The position numbers were made by a program, and so were the translations under genes. DNA of 10,074 nt from Saccoglossus kowalevskii (Eukaryota; Hemichordata; Enteropneusta; Harrimaniidae), in NCBI RefSeq assembly GCF_000003605.2, contig NW_003151754.1:180280-190353 (forward strand). Direction: 5' to 3'. The notes under the pieces were generated by a model. The model saw only the letters and a program-made list of their open reading frames with translations, made no database searches and was not told the DNA's origin. This document shows, one piece after another, positions 1 to 7,758 of the stretch (positions within the stretch are counted from its first letter, which is position 1; each line of letters begins with the position of its first letter).

Positions 1-420
1 TTTAGGGGGGTCGAAATTTTGGAGTTTTCACAGTACTAGTTATTCCATTTCAATGAAACTTAGTACAAAGATGCTCTAGGACAATGTACAAACCTAATTA
101 GTTTGGGGTAAAAATCTGTTCATATTAATTCCCTAATAAGCATAATAATTCATAATTTTTTGGTTCTAATCACATTTCAATTAAACTTGGAGACATAGAT
201 TTTCTGTTATATTGCGCAGACCTCATTAGTTTTACACTCAAATCTGGTCATATTAATTTTCTGATTTGCATAATTAGTTTTCAGCTAAGTAATTTCGAAT
301 TATATTTAATGTGTCTCCAATACTCTCAGCACATGGGAGTTCTTTCTAAGCTTTCTTTGATTTTTGTTCGGTTTACTTATTCGACCAAAGTTAAATATTT
401 TGGTTTGTCTTCTCCTCCAG
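1..420 (+). other. EIF1A: Upstream eIF1A intron (3' part)
   Basis: Non-coding sequence up to the acceptor at 419-420. No earlier eIF1A exon (expected to end in residues like GKLRKK) is visible here, so the donor lies outside the window. A diverged tandem duplication fills 47-285. Confidence 0.8.
47..285. repeat. Diverged two-copy tandem duplication, period about 127 bp
   Basis: ATTTCAATGAAACTTAG at 47 recurs as ATTTCAATTAAACTTGG at 174. Further along, ACCTAATTAGTTT pairs with ACCTCATTAGTTT, and TCTGTTCATATTAATT pairs with TCTGGTCATATTAATT, followed by related CATAAT(T/A)A blocks. The copies are clearly related but old, with many substitutions between the conserved blocks. They lie in an eIF1A intron and have no coding potential. 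Confidence 0.75.
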
Positions 421-654
421 GTGTGGATCAACCAGTCAGACATCATTCTAGTTGGTTTGAGAGACTACCAAGACCAGAAAGCTGACGTTATTCTCAAATA
501 CACACCCGATGAAGCGCGTAATCTAAAACTTTACGGTGAACTTCCAGAAACAGCGAAAATCAACGAAGCGGTGGGATTTGGCAACGAGGGCGTCGAGGAT
601 GACATTACATTTGATTTTGATGCAGAAGGTGAAGATGTAGATGATATTGACGAT
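421..654 (+). CDS. EIF1A: eIF1A, penultimate coding exon (C-terminal half)
   Basis: This exon encodes 78 residues of translation initiation factor eIF1A, the small OB-fold protein that binds the 40S A site and supports scanning and start-codon selection with eIF1, eIF2 and eIF5B. The frame opens with [18 protein letters not shown], continues with ADVILKY, DEARNLK and [12 protein letters not shown], and ends in an acidic tail reaching DDIDD. As I recall the human protein, this corresponds to about residue 69 to the penultimate residue of 144, so it covers the last OB strands, the helical extension and the acidic C-terminus. The 5' edge is set by a pyrimidine-rich acceptor ending TCCTCCAG at 420, phase 0. 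The 3' edge is a consensus donor GTAAGT at 655-660. The N-terminal exons must lie left of the window. Reading through the donor would add an unrelated tail ending at a TGA at 709-711. Family identity is very sure. Confidence 0.96.
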
Positions 655-1010
655 GTAAGTACAGTTTCTCATTTTTTGGTTCAGATTGTGAAAAGTTTAT
701 TAAATACCTGAGCATCATTTTTAGTGTGTGTTGTAGTGCATCCAACCACCAGTTATAGTCTGCACTTTCCTTCAGAAGATATAGGCAATTTTTTTTTAAA
801 TAAAACTGAAAATTGGCTCAAATTTTTTATGTGAGTTTTGTAAGGCTGCAAAATACTAATTTCAATTCTTCTTCCGTAATTTGCCTTGTGACTGATGCTT
901 CTCTGCTGTTGGTAAGTTATTTCCGATCAGACCCATTTAGTGGCAGAGAAAACACTTCGCAGCAACAAATGTATAATTTAAATTCAATTAATTTTTGTGC
1001 TTTCTTTCAG
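655..1010 (+). other. EIF1A: Last intron of eIF1A (GT-AG, phase 0)
   Basis: This 356-bp intron begins with GTAAGT and ends with a good polypyrimidine acceptor, TTTCTTTCAG, at 1001-1010. It separates the codons for DDIDD from the single terminal Ile codon. The open frame at 813-1016 is intron sequence read by chance; it only happens to share the stop codon of the real gene because the frames coincide there. Confidence 0.85.
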
Positions 1011-1016
1011 ATTTAA
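1011..1016 (+). CDS. EIF1A: eIF1A, terminal coding exon: one Ile codon plus stop
   Basis: Directly after the acceptor at 1010 the sequence is ATT TAA. Joined in phase 0 to the preceding exon this gives DDIDDI and stop, which is the expected end of metazoan eIF1A. The terminal DIDDI motif is known to contact eIF5B during subunit joining, so the last residue matters although it is alone on its exon. The rest of this exon is 3' UTR. The call rests on the exact match to the family C-terminus and a strong splice acceptor; a transcript would prove it. The alternative, translation through the intron, would lose the terminal Ile and is less likely. Confidence 0.87.
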   Translation: M

Positions 1017-2381
1017 ATACTATTCCAGCTTGCAGTGCAACAGATAGATATATGATTATCCAAGCGATTTACTAGGACTCTTTATATATATGCGTGCAGG
1101 TGCACATTGGCAAATTGCATACTTTAACAGTTTCCAGCCAAGAATTTCCCCAATAGACTCTTTAAAAATGTATTCCAAACTTATAGCCATCCATGCATGT
1201 TGTTCATCCTATAGCTATTCAACTAGTTTTCCTACAATTTTTTTTTATTTATTTTACTGTTTTGTAAAAGTATATTTATATTTTGACTAGTTTTGCAGTA
1301 AGATTATTGGCATAATGATTGCTGTTCTGTTCAAACCAGAGTTGTATACAAAGTCGCCATCGCCGTTCCAAAGTTTTAGCCAAAATATTATGATAAAACA
1401 AAGCTTAGTTGCATCAAAAAAAAAAATAATTGAAAAAAAATAGTAACTTTTTTCCATTCTAAAAAAAGACATGCGCGGACATTCAGTAGAATGGTAGCTA
1501 AACCACCATTCTTTCTCGATTTAAAAAAAAAATAAAAAAAAAATACATTCTGTCTACCTGATCTGAAATTTACACTCAAAAAAAATAGTAAAATTCAGAA
1601 AAACTTGGGTAACAAACGAATTTGGATGAACAACTTGCATAGTGTACAAACATGAAGAAATAAATTGAATAGAATTATGTTCATTCTCCCAAAATGTAGA
1701 CTATCGTTGCTGATCTGCATTGTCGATGAAAAAAGTTAATTTACACTCAGATTTGGGTAGCAGATATGTGAATCATGTAGCAACCATTGAAGGTGTGTTA
1801 TTTGAAAGTCTGAAAATAACCAATCAATTTTTAAATCGTCTTGTCAAAATTAGATGTTTGTTGTCTTATTTTGATGGTATAACATGTAAAATACCAAAAA
1901 CACCCATTTTTCAAAATATTGACAAAATGTCAATTTCTTATCCATTTATGTCTGACCATTAAACCTCTCATAGTGAGAAAGAATATCACTTTTAAACTTT
2001 GAAGAAACAAATTTGTACAGTCTTTTTGGTTTACTAAAGTAAAATAAAAAGGAAATGTTAAAACTACTACTCCTTCTGTTTGTATTTAGTGTGTCATACT
2101 TTGAGGTTATCTTGTAGGTTTGCATTATTCTCTAGAAACAATCTCTAATGATTAAAAAATTCAAAAAGTATTGTGCAAATTTGAATTAGTGAAGGGAACC
2201 AGTTTGCAGTATCTATGAGCGTGGAGTGTTGGTGTCTTACACTGGATACCAGCCGATAACACCCCTCCTCCCCTAAAGAGTCTGCGTACAGTTCCTGGGC
2301 TCCCTGTGATGTAACCATGATAATCTGAATAATGGAAGCGATGACACAATATAATGGCAAAATCTAGTTACGTCACATCGC
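1017..2381 (+). other. eIF1A 3' UTR and downstream sequence, no further gene seen
   Basis: The eIF1A 3' UTR starts at 1017; its end cannot be fixed. A-rich tracts occur around 1417-1440, 1522-1542 and 1579-1587. Short open frames here (1090-1290, 1287-1472, 1720-1962 and 2145-2360) show no recognisable protein features and are A/T-tract or low-complexity driven. The stretch 2190-2300 is somewhat richer in GC than its surroundings, but I could not match it to an RNA gene. Confidence 0.6.
1659..1664 (+). terminator. Candidate polyadenylation signal for eIF1A (AATAAA)
   Basis: This is the first AATAAA downstream of the eIF1A stop that is not simply part of an A-tract (an A-tract hexamer lies near 1531). 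Other + strand AATAAA hexamers are at 2043, 2940 and 4539, so the real 3' end remains open. Confidence 0.3.
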
Positions 2382-2466
2382 AATGGCAACTTGTGTTCGA
2401 GATCTATTATAAACTAATTATCACTACAACAAATCATGTCTCACTAACCAGTCCGCATTCATTGAT
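2382..2466 (+). repeat. Dispersed direct repeat, copy 1
   Basis: An 85-bp block starting AATGGCAACTTGTGT and ending CGCATTCATTGAT. It is nearly identical to the block at 2805-2893, differing at a few bases plus small indels around the CATATCACGT segment. The copies are about 423 bp apart, and the sequence between them is not obviously repeated. No coding potential; origin unknown. Confidence 0.88.
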
Positions 2467-2804
2467 TTTTGTAGGTTTTTTTTTCATTCATCCCAATCAC
2501 TTAGTTGACATCAGCCATAAATGAATTTCTATCAGAGTTTTAAGTTCCCACGTTTGTGACAGAAAAGGGGGTCAATATAACAACCAGTCATCCAGAAGCT
2601 GAACAAACTTGTACGTTTGTACTGGTATAGTGTTCCCAAGAAATATGTTACAAATGTACATATGGGTACTGAGATGCTATAAAAATATTCATTGTGTGTG
2701 TACGAGTGAAAAGCTTGTTTTCTATATTTAAGAACATTTCATAAACTTTCAAAATTAACATGGATGCTCACAATACAGAATCAATATACGAAACAAAAGA
2801 AGTG
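2467..2804. other. Spacer between direct repeats, nothing recognised
   Basis: AT-rich sequence between the two copies of the 85-89 bp direct repeat. I found no terminal inverted repeats, open frame or splice-site pair that would identify it as the inside of a transposon. Confidence 0.5.
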
Positions 2805-2893
2805 AATGGCAACTTGTGTCTGAGATCTATTATAAACTAATTATCACTACAACAACATATCACGTCTCACTCACCCAGTCCGCATTCATTGAT
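2805..2893 (+). repeat. Dispersed direct repeat, copy 2
   Basis: Second copy of the 2382-2466 block, in the same orientation. It shares the uninterrupted stretch from GAGATCTATTATAAAC through ATCACTACAACAA. The close similarity implies a fairly recent duplication, or remnants of a small element flanking unrelated sequence. Confidence 0.88.
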
Positions 2894-3174
2894 CCCTCTC
2901 GCACGGCTCATCCTACCTTATTAGGATATGCAAATTCCAAATAAAGAGATATCCAAGCTGGCAGCATGTTTCAAAACAAAATTTGTAGCAAAAAAGTCTT
3001 AATTTTTAGCACATTGCTCAGTTCTGGGCTTCACACAGGAAGCGATGGAATCGGGAAAAGGTATAAAAAAAACAAGTCATTGTTAATGACACGTCCCCGA
3101 TCGTTCATATTTGAGTGACATGTACATTCAAAGCAGATCATGACCAAAATCTCAGACCACTTTCAGTGGTCTGA
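2894..3174. other. Sequence before the 321-bp array, with a 10-bp hairpin
   Basis: No gene is visible. A perfect 10-bp stem TCAGACCACT (3152-3161) with loop TTC pairs with 3165-3174, immediately before the first GATCCGAAA block of the tandem array. A short GTCCCCG at 3093-3099 has an inverted partner CGGGGAC at 4098-4104 beyond the far side of the array, which could mark the ends of the array-bearing element, but seven bases is weak evidence. Confidence 0.5.
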
Positions 3175-4065
3175 TCCGAAATGCACCTGCATATGTACAA
3201 CACATTGTACTAAATCTGAACAAAATCTATCCATGCATGACTGAAATCCGGTTCCAGTATTGTGAAAATACGTGATTTTGATGCATTTTTGGCCTTAAAA
3301 TAGCCATCATTCAGCTATTGTTAAAGCGGATCATGAAACAAATGCACATATCTATTTGTGACATGATGTACTATGCGTGTGTGAAGTTTGAACTTGATCA
3401 ATCCAGACATGACTCTGATACGGATCCAGAACTGAATTCTTTAAAACAAAATGGCCGCCAGTCGGCCATTTCGAACTTGATCCGAAAAAAAATATGGAGT
3501 GCATCAAGGTCCTATTATGTTTAATGTATGTACCAAATTTGAACAAAAGCCATCCATGCATAACTAAGATCCGGGTCTGGAATGGTGAAAATATGCGATT
3601 TCAATGCTTTTTCGGCCTTAAAGCGACCGCCATTTGGTTATCGTTAATGGGATCATGAAACAAATGCACATACATATTTTTGACATGATTTACCTCGTGT
3701 GTGTGAAGTTTGAACTCGATCAATCCAGGCATGTTTCAGATACGAATCCAGAACTGAATTCTTTAAAACAAAATGGCCGCCAGTCGGCCATTTCAAACCC
3801 GATCTAAAAAAAAAATGACGTGCATCAAGGTCCTATTATGTTTAATGTATGTACCAAATTTGAACAAAATCCGTCCAAGCATAACTGAGATCCGGGTTCG
3901 GAATGGAAAAAATGTGCGATTTTGATGCATTTTCGGCTTTAAATGGCCGCTATTCGGCTATCGTTAATCGGATCATGACAAAAATGCATGTGCATATGTC
4001 CCATATAATGTGTGATGTATGAGTGAAGTTTGAACTTAATCGGTCCATGCATGTTCGAGATACAG
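3175..4065. repeat. Tandem array, about 321-bp unit, just under three copies
   Basis: Two independent landmarks give the same period. GTGAAGTTTGAACT occurs at 3381, 3703 and 4023; CCATGCATGACT-like blocks occur at 3231, 3554 and 3875. Each unit also carries a GATCATGA block and a TTTCGGCCTTAAA-like block. Two units contain a perfect hairpin with stem AAATGGCCG and loop CCAGT, at 3449-3471 and 3771-3793. The array is followed by a GACGCAGACAGGGC segment. Open frames here (3318-3524 and 3352-3561 on opposite strands) are repeat sequence, not genes. The structure resembles non-autonomous elements with tandem cores known from marine invertebrates; assignment to a family is inference. Confidence 0.88.
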
Positions 4066-4670
4066 GTGATCACGGACGCAGACAGGGCAAACCATAACGG
4101 GGACTAAATATGCACTCGGTATGTTTTCACATTGACGTCCACTACAGTCCCCTTATATTACACATCAGTCACTGCATGGTTACTAGAATTCTTCTAGTAA
4201 CCGTGCTATGTGGCAATGACAGCACTATAATTTAATACAAATATAAGATCTTTATTCCAATAATACATAAAAAAACAGGATTGAAAAATTAGAAGCATGA
4301 GGCACCATGTGACTAATGAAATGACATTCAGTCACAAAAAAGAGGAGGGGTGCCTGTTATTCCAGTCATTCGATTGAAATCCAAATTAACTACTGGGGTA
4401 CATGGACAGGTGAGCTAAAAATAATTAGATTGACTGGTATAGAGTTGTATTCCTGAATTTGAAGTCATAGTAGATGTCAGTGGCAAAAATTTTACATCTT
4501 ACTCAGATAAATGTATTTGCATATATTTTTGTCAGTGCAATAAATCTGGTTTGACATCAAGGCTTTGGTATTACTGGTAAACCTCGTCTTGTAGCAGTCC
4601 CTCGTTTACTAAAAGGCTATTTCAATGATTGAATTTTTTTCACCAGGATTTCATTCTTTCTATATATAGT
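4066..4670. other. Intergenic sequence, no gene seen
   Basis: Apart from the hairpin at 4174-4206, this stretch shows no convincing exon, RNA gene or repeat on either strand. Confidence 0.5.
4174..4206. repeat. 14-bp inverted repeat (hairpin, 5-nt loop)
   Basis: GCATGGTTACTAGA at 4174-4187 pairs with 4193-4206 across the loop ATTCT, with one T-G wobble if transcribed. It is the longest simple hairpin seen in the intergenic region. Surrounding sequence does not extend the symmetry, and there is no T-run to suggest a terminator, so its role is unknown. Confidence 0.8.
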
Positions 4671-4675
4671 TTTTT

Positions 4676-5220
4676 GGAATATTCCATTATACCAAAGGGT
4701 ATAATGGGTATTATACCAAATGTTCTCTTAAACAATTCACCATAGAGTGATGGTAAGTGATATTCCATTATCTGAATGGAAGTTTGTGGAATATTCCATT
4801 ATACAAAAAGGGATATTACATTATCTGAATGGCGAGTTTGTGGGATATTCCATTATACAAAAGGGGATGTTCCCTTAAACAATTCACCATATAGTGATGG
4901 TAAGTGACATTAAATTATCTGAATGGCGAGTTTGTGGAATATTCCATTATACAAAAGAGGATGTTCTCTTAACTATTCACCATATAGTGATGGTGAGTGA
5001 TATTCCATTATCTGAATATTGAGATTGTTTTTTTCACATGTCCACACTACATTATTCATCATAAGGCATATTCCATTATGTGAAGAGGGAAGTCATCTTT
5101 ATTCTCCTATCTTCCAACAGTTCACAAATTCTATGGCACATTCCATTATGTGGATGAGCAGGTCATCTTTATCTAACTTCCCACATTTCATTGTTTGGTC
5201 CCATGGCATATTCCATTATA
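4676..5220. repeat. Minisatellite built on ATTCCATTAT
   Basis: The 10-mer ATTCCATTAT occurs exactly nine times (4681, 4762, 4793, 4847, 4941, 5002, 5070, 5140, 5210), with degenerate copies at 4815 and 4909. The left part has a unit of about 94 bp carrying TTCACCATATAGTGATGGT, a TATCTGAATGG block and TTGTGGAATATTCCATTAT; one 54-bp segment (4793-4846) is an extra internal duplication. The right part switches to a 70-bp unit containing TGGCATATTCCATTAT and a GTCATCTTTAT block. A perfect 10-bp stem CCATTATACC (4684-4693, loop AAAG) opens the array. Its right end lies inside the EED 3' UTR. Confidence 0.9.
5098..5103 (-). terminator. Candidate polyadenylation signal for EED (AATAAA on - strand)
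   Basis: TTTATT on the + strand reads GAATAAAG on the - strand, about 130 nt downstream of the EED stop codon. It is the nearest such hexamer. It falls inside the 70-bp-unit minisatellite, so the EED 3' end may lie within the repeat. Confidence 0.45.
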
Positions 5221-5233
5221 TAAACGAGGGAGG

Positions 5234-5360
5234 TTATCTTATTCTATCCCATCTCCATACAGTAGCGTCATCACATACGCATATAAGTATGTTGCCATCT
5301 CTGGTCATACTGGTCTGTCTGATAGCAGATTGGCACTTAGCATGTGATAACACTGTACAC
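5234..5360 (-). CDS. EED: EED, terminal coding exon (last WD40 repeat and C-terminus)
   Basis: Read on the - strand, the exon begins after ATTATTTCAG (acceptor AG at 5361-5362) with one G that completes an Arg codon from the preceding exon. It then encodes 41 residues and a TAA at 5234-5236. The product contains [25 protein letters not shown], then [14 protein letters not shown]. This is the characteristic end of EED, the WD40 beta-propeller subunit of Polycomb repressive complex 2, which binds trimethylated H3K27 and activates EZH2. Compared with vertebrate EED as I remember it, the AIRQTS, VCDDA and WRWDR motifs are kept and the end falls at the same place. The H3K27me3 aromatic-cage residues lie upstream and are not in this window. 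An antisense open frame (5019-5369, + strand) is a shadow. Confidence 0.96.
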
Positions 5361-5620
5361 CTGAAATAATAATTGTAACCACAAGAAGAAGACTATTTTG
5401 AGTGAAAATTAACCAATACCTTGAAAAATACACATAGAACACATACTGAAATCTAACTTGGCCAGGATTCTAAACTGGTTAATACCGTATCCAAGTTTGA
5501 AAGTGGTTGAATGAAAACTGTTTTGGTTATTGTAACTGCAAGAAAAAGTTTAACAATGTCACATATCAACAATGAGAATGGATATTTTCGCCTTATATAC
5601 CTTTCCCTTCATCTATGATA
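5361..5620. other. EED intron sequence, nothing recognised
   Basis: AT-rich intron sequence close to the EED acceptor. No repeats within the window and no open frame of note. Confidence 0.5.
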
Positions 5621-5640
5621 CCGGATTCTGTCGTAAATTC
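5621..5640. repeat. Left copy of a 20-bp inverted repeat pair
   Basis: CCGGATTCTGTCGTAAATTC matches the reverse complement of 7848-7867 at 18 of 20 positions. Both copies are bordered outside by TA (…GATA before the left copy, TAAT… after the right). They could be the terminal repeats of an element of about 2.25 kb that later took in other repeats, or two solo copies of a short repeat. Adjacent sequences (5650-5690 and 7768-7806) also resemble each other, but in direct orientation, which complicates a simple transposon reading. Confidence 0.5.
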
Positions 5641-5944
5641 GCCCATCCAAAAAAACGCACTGGGCGATTTCACGACTGGTTCAAAATTTCAAAAAATGAT
5701 CATCAAATATTATTTGGGGACATGTATTTTCATTGAAAAATCCACCTACGCCGACTTGCAACACCGGCAGTTGGACCACCCAAAACAAAAGAAACTATTT
5801 GCAGAAGCTAATCTAAAATTTTATACATTTTTTTTCTTGCTGAATTAAAACGTAGACTGCCTAAAATTTCATTACAGTGTCACCCACAACATCTTTCTCA
5901 AAAAAAAAAATCACATTAACGAACCTCATGCGCCAAACACAATT

Positions 5945-6530
5945 ATTTTGTTTTCATTTTATTAGTGCAAAAGTATATTCTAAAAAAAGTTTCAATTAGA
6001 AACGAACACAACTGCATTAGCAAATGATCGCGGTAGCGCAATCATGCTGTGCTTCGCAATTGTTGATTATTACCTAGTAATGATTATAATAACATGTAAC
6101 CATTAAATTCATTGAATTGTTATGAAAATGCAAATAAATTTCAACTTATTTCATCGTAAGCGAATGATTCCGGTCGCATTTTAAACACTCGGTGTTGTAG
6201 AAATGAATATCCGCCATGTTTTGACCTGGACGTTGTTCTTTGAACTGACAGGCCAAATCGCTAATTAACCAATCAAAATGATGGATGATGCCAACGTGTT
6301 CAAATTACCATACCATAGCTCATTTAAATATATTAATGTTATTGAACGCAGTACGGAAGAGATTTGCCGATGTTGTATGATCTTTTGGCTTGGATTTTGA
6401 TGGGAAAGCAGCATGATTTGTTCTTAAATAAAAAAAATTACTTGTTTTCAAAAGATAAACTGAGCATTTGAAGAACAATTTAATATCGTTTACAGTGATA
6501 ACAGCTCATTGTCGAACAAAGCTTATACAA
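5945..6530 (+). repeat. Left arm of a long inverted repeat, about 590 bp
   Basis: This arm matches the reverse complement of 9318-9965 along its length, with gaps. Landmarks: AAAGTATATTC (5970) pairs with 9931-9941; TTGAATTGTTAT and TGCAAAT/TTTCAACTTA pair with the 9720-9760 region; CGCTAATTAACCAATCAAAA (from 6259) pairs with 9571-9604 at 32 of 34 bases; GAACGC...ACGGAAGAGATTT (6344) pairs with the 9490-9509 region; GTGATAA...AGCTCATTGTC ends near 6513 and pairs with 9339-9357. Similarity is high in blocks and poor in between (for example 6215-6250). The arm lies in the last EED intron. Confidence 0.92.
6207..6335 (+). promoter_or_regulatory. Promoter-like motif cluster in the left arm
   Basis: In + orientation the arm contains CCGCCATGTTTT (YY1-like, 6211), AACCAATCA (NF-Y/CCAAT-like, 6267) and, some 50 bp further on, a TATA-like ATTTAAATATATTAATG (from 6322). 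All three are also present in the right arm, while the sequence between the first two has diverged. No transcript evidence is available; motif presence alone is weak, but their conservation between two diverged copies is suggestive. Confidence 0.3.
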
Positions 6531-6862
6531 ATAAACATCATACCAGTACTCTTGAATCCTCAGGGGTGGAGCTACGTCACAAGACATTTCAAGTGCTAAG
6601 ACGCGCATCACTGTACCACACATTTTTATGGGCTCTGTGCGCGCTTGCTGAGGACCGTGGAATGCCGAGCGAAGAGCCGATGAAAATTCGAGAAAACAAC
6701 AGTCAAATTTATATGCGTTACACATGCAGGGGTAATCTTGTTACACTGTTCAGGGAAGTCTCAACAACCATCCCAAAGTACCAGTGTCGGCTTTGTTTTC
6801 ACCATGATGGTTGCCATGCAGTGAAAATGCCCGGATGTCTGCCCCCGAAAAGATTAAAATAA
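6509..6862 (+). CDS. Unassigned 117-codon open frame next to the left arm
   Basis: The frame runs from an ATG at 6509 to TAA at 6860-6862 and begins at the inner end of the promoter-like left arm. The region is richer in CpG than its surroundings. The predicted protein is basic overall, has no signal peptide or membrane segment, and ends with a cysteine/histidine stretch, CRLCFHHDGCHAVKMPGC, followed by a PPKRLK tail. The Cys/His spacing is not one I can match to a known zinc finger. The ATG lies in repeat sequence and no matching frame survives at the right arm. It could be a fragment of a transposon protein, an unspliced piece of one, or chance. It sits in an EED intron, on the opposite strand. 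Confidence 0.22.
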   Translation: MSNKAYTNKHHTSTLESSGVELRHKTFQVLRRASLYHTFLWALCALAEDRGMPSEEPMKIRENNSQIYMRYTCRGNLVTLFREVSTTIPKYQCRLCFHHDGCHAVKMPGCLPPKRLK

Positions 6863-6893
6863 CACATTAAACAAGCAGCCTCTCGGCTGAGAT

Positions 6894-7758
6894 AGCTCCG
6901 CTGTTAGCACTGCGCATTTCAATTAAAGAACAGAAGATATCATTAGAAAATGAACAATATGCATAGTATCAATGCAATGGGACTTGCTGTTTGCAACAAG
7001 AATTCAAAAATATAATTTTTAACCATAAATGATTGTGGTTTTTAACAAGAAGAAAATATCACTTTTTACCAAAAATGACAAAAATATTCATCAAAATTAG
7101 AGAATTGAAGATATCATCATGAAATGAACAAATTTGAGAGTGGTCCATATGTAGTGTCTATATATGTAATATCAAAGCAATTGGACTTGTCGTTTTTAAC
7201 AAGAAGTCGAAAATATCACTTTTTACCAAAAATGACAAAAATATTTACCAAAATTAGAGAATTTAAGATATCATTACAAAATGAACAAATCTGAGAGAGA
7301 TAAACATGTAGTACCTATATATGTAATATCAAAGCAAAAGAAGTCGAAAATATCACTTTTTACCAAAAATGACAAAAATATTCACCAAAATTAGAGAATT
7401 GAAGATATCATTACAAAATGAACAAATCTGAGAGAGATACACATGTAGTACCTATATATGTAATATCAAAGCAATTGGACTTTTGGTTTTGGTTTTTAAC
7501 AAGAAGTCGAAAATATCACTTTTTACCAAAAATTACAAAAATATTCACCAAAATTAGAGAATTAAAGATATGATCATGAAATGAACAAATCTGAGAGAGG
7601 TCTACCCAAGGTACATATACACCAAGTATCAAAGCATTCAGGCTTGTAGTTTTCAAGAAGAAGTTGAAAAGGTAAAACATTGACACGGACGCCGGACACC
7701 GGACGCCGGGCAATCACTCATATGATAAGCTCCGCTCGACAAAGTCGACAGCGGAGCT
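6894..7758. mobile_element. 865-bp non-autonomous element with tandem core and short terminal inverted repeats
   Basis: The left end AGCTCCGCTGT (6894-6904) is the exact inverse of the right end ACAGCGGAGCT (7748-7758). Inside the right end is a second AGCTCCGCT (7728-7736), so the end folds as a hairpin: AGCTCCGCTCGAC, loop AAA, GTCG plus AC then AGCGGAGCT. Just before it lies a GC-rich GGACGCCGGACACCGGACG stretch (7687-7705). The core is a tandem array of AT-rich units. No open frame inside looks like a transposase, so it would depend on another element. Similar layouts with GACGCCGG tracts, a hairpin end and tandem cores occur in marine invertebrate genomes; the family is not identified. 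No clear target-site duplication is visible. Confidence 0.65.
6925..7672. repeat. Tandem array inside the element, 137-174 bp units
   Basis: GAAGATATCAT-like blocks start at 6933, 7107, 7264, 7401 and 7564, and AATATCACTTTTTACC blocks start at 7055, 7212, 7349 and 7512. Spacing varies between 137 and 174 bp because the third unit lacks the segment with TTGGACTT and TTTTTAACAAG. Middle units are the most alike and the outer ones most diverged, as expected if the array expanded from the inside. Each unit carries ACCAAAATTAGAGAATT and AATGAACAAATCTGAGAGAG. The minus-strand open frame at 7516-7713 is a repeat shadow. Confidence 0.92.

Noticed and set aside
2190-2340. GC-richer stretch considered as tRNA or tRNA-derived SINE
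   Set aside because: I could not find properly spaced A and B boxes or a cloverleaf on either strand.
2911-2935. Small TCCTA/TAGGA hairpin and an ATGCAAAT octamer
   Set aside because: A five-base stem and a single octamer are expected by chance in AT-rich DNA of this length.
3318-3561. Overlapping open frames on both strands
   Set aside because: They lie in the 321-bp tandem array and have no protein-like features; equivalent positions in the other units are not open in the same way.
5019-5369. 116-codon + strand open frame
   Set aside because: It runs through the minisatellite and antisense to the EED terminal exon, whose - strand protein is clearly conserved.
5615-5848. 77-codon + strand open frame
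   Set aside because: It begins in the 20-bp inverted repeat and reads through A-rich intron sequence with no recognisable motif.
6894-7758. CRISPR array, because of regularly spaced repeats
   Set aside because: Units of 137-174 bp are repeated throughout, with no short repeat/unique spacer pattern, and the host is a eukaryote.
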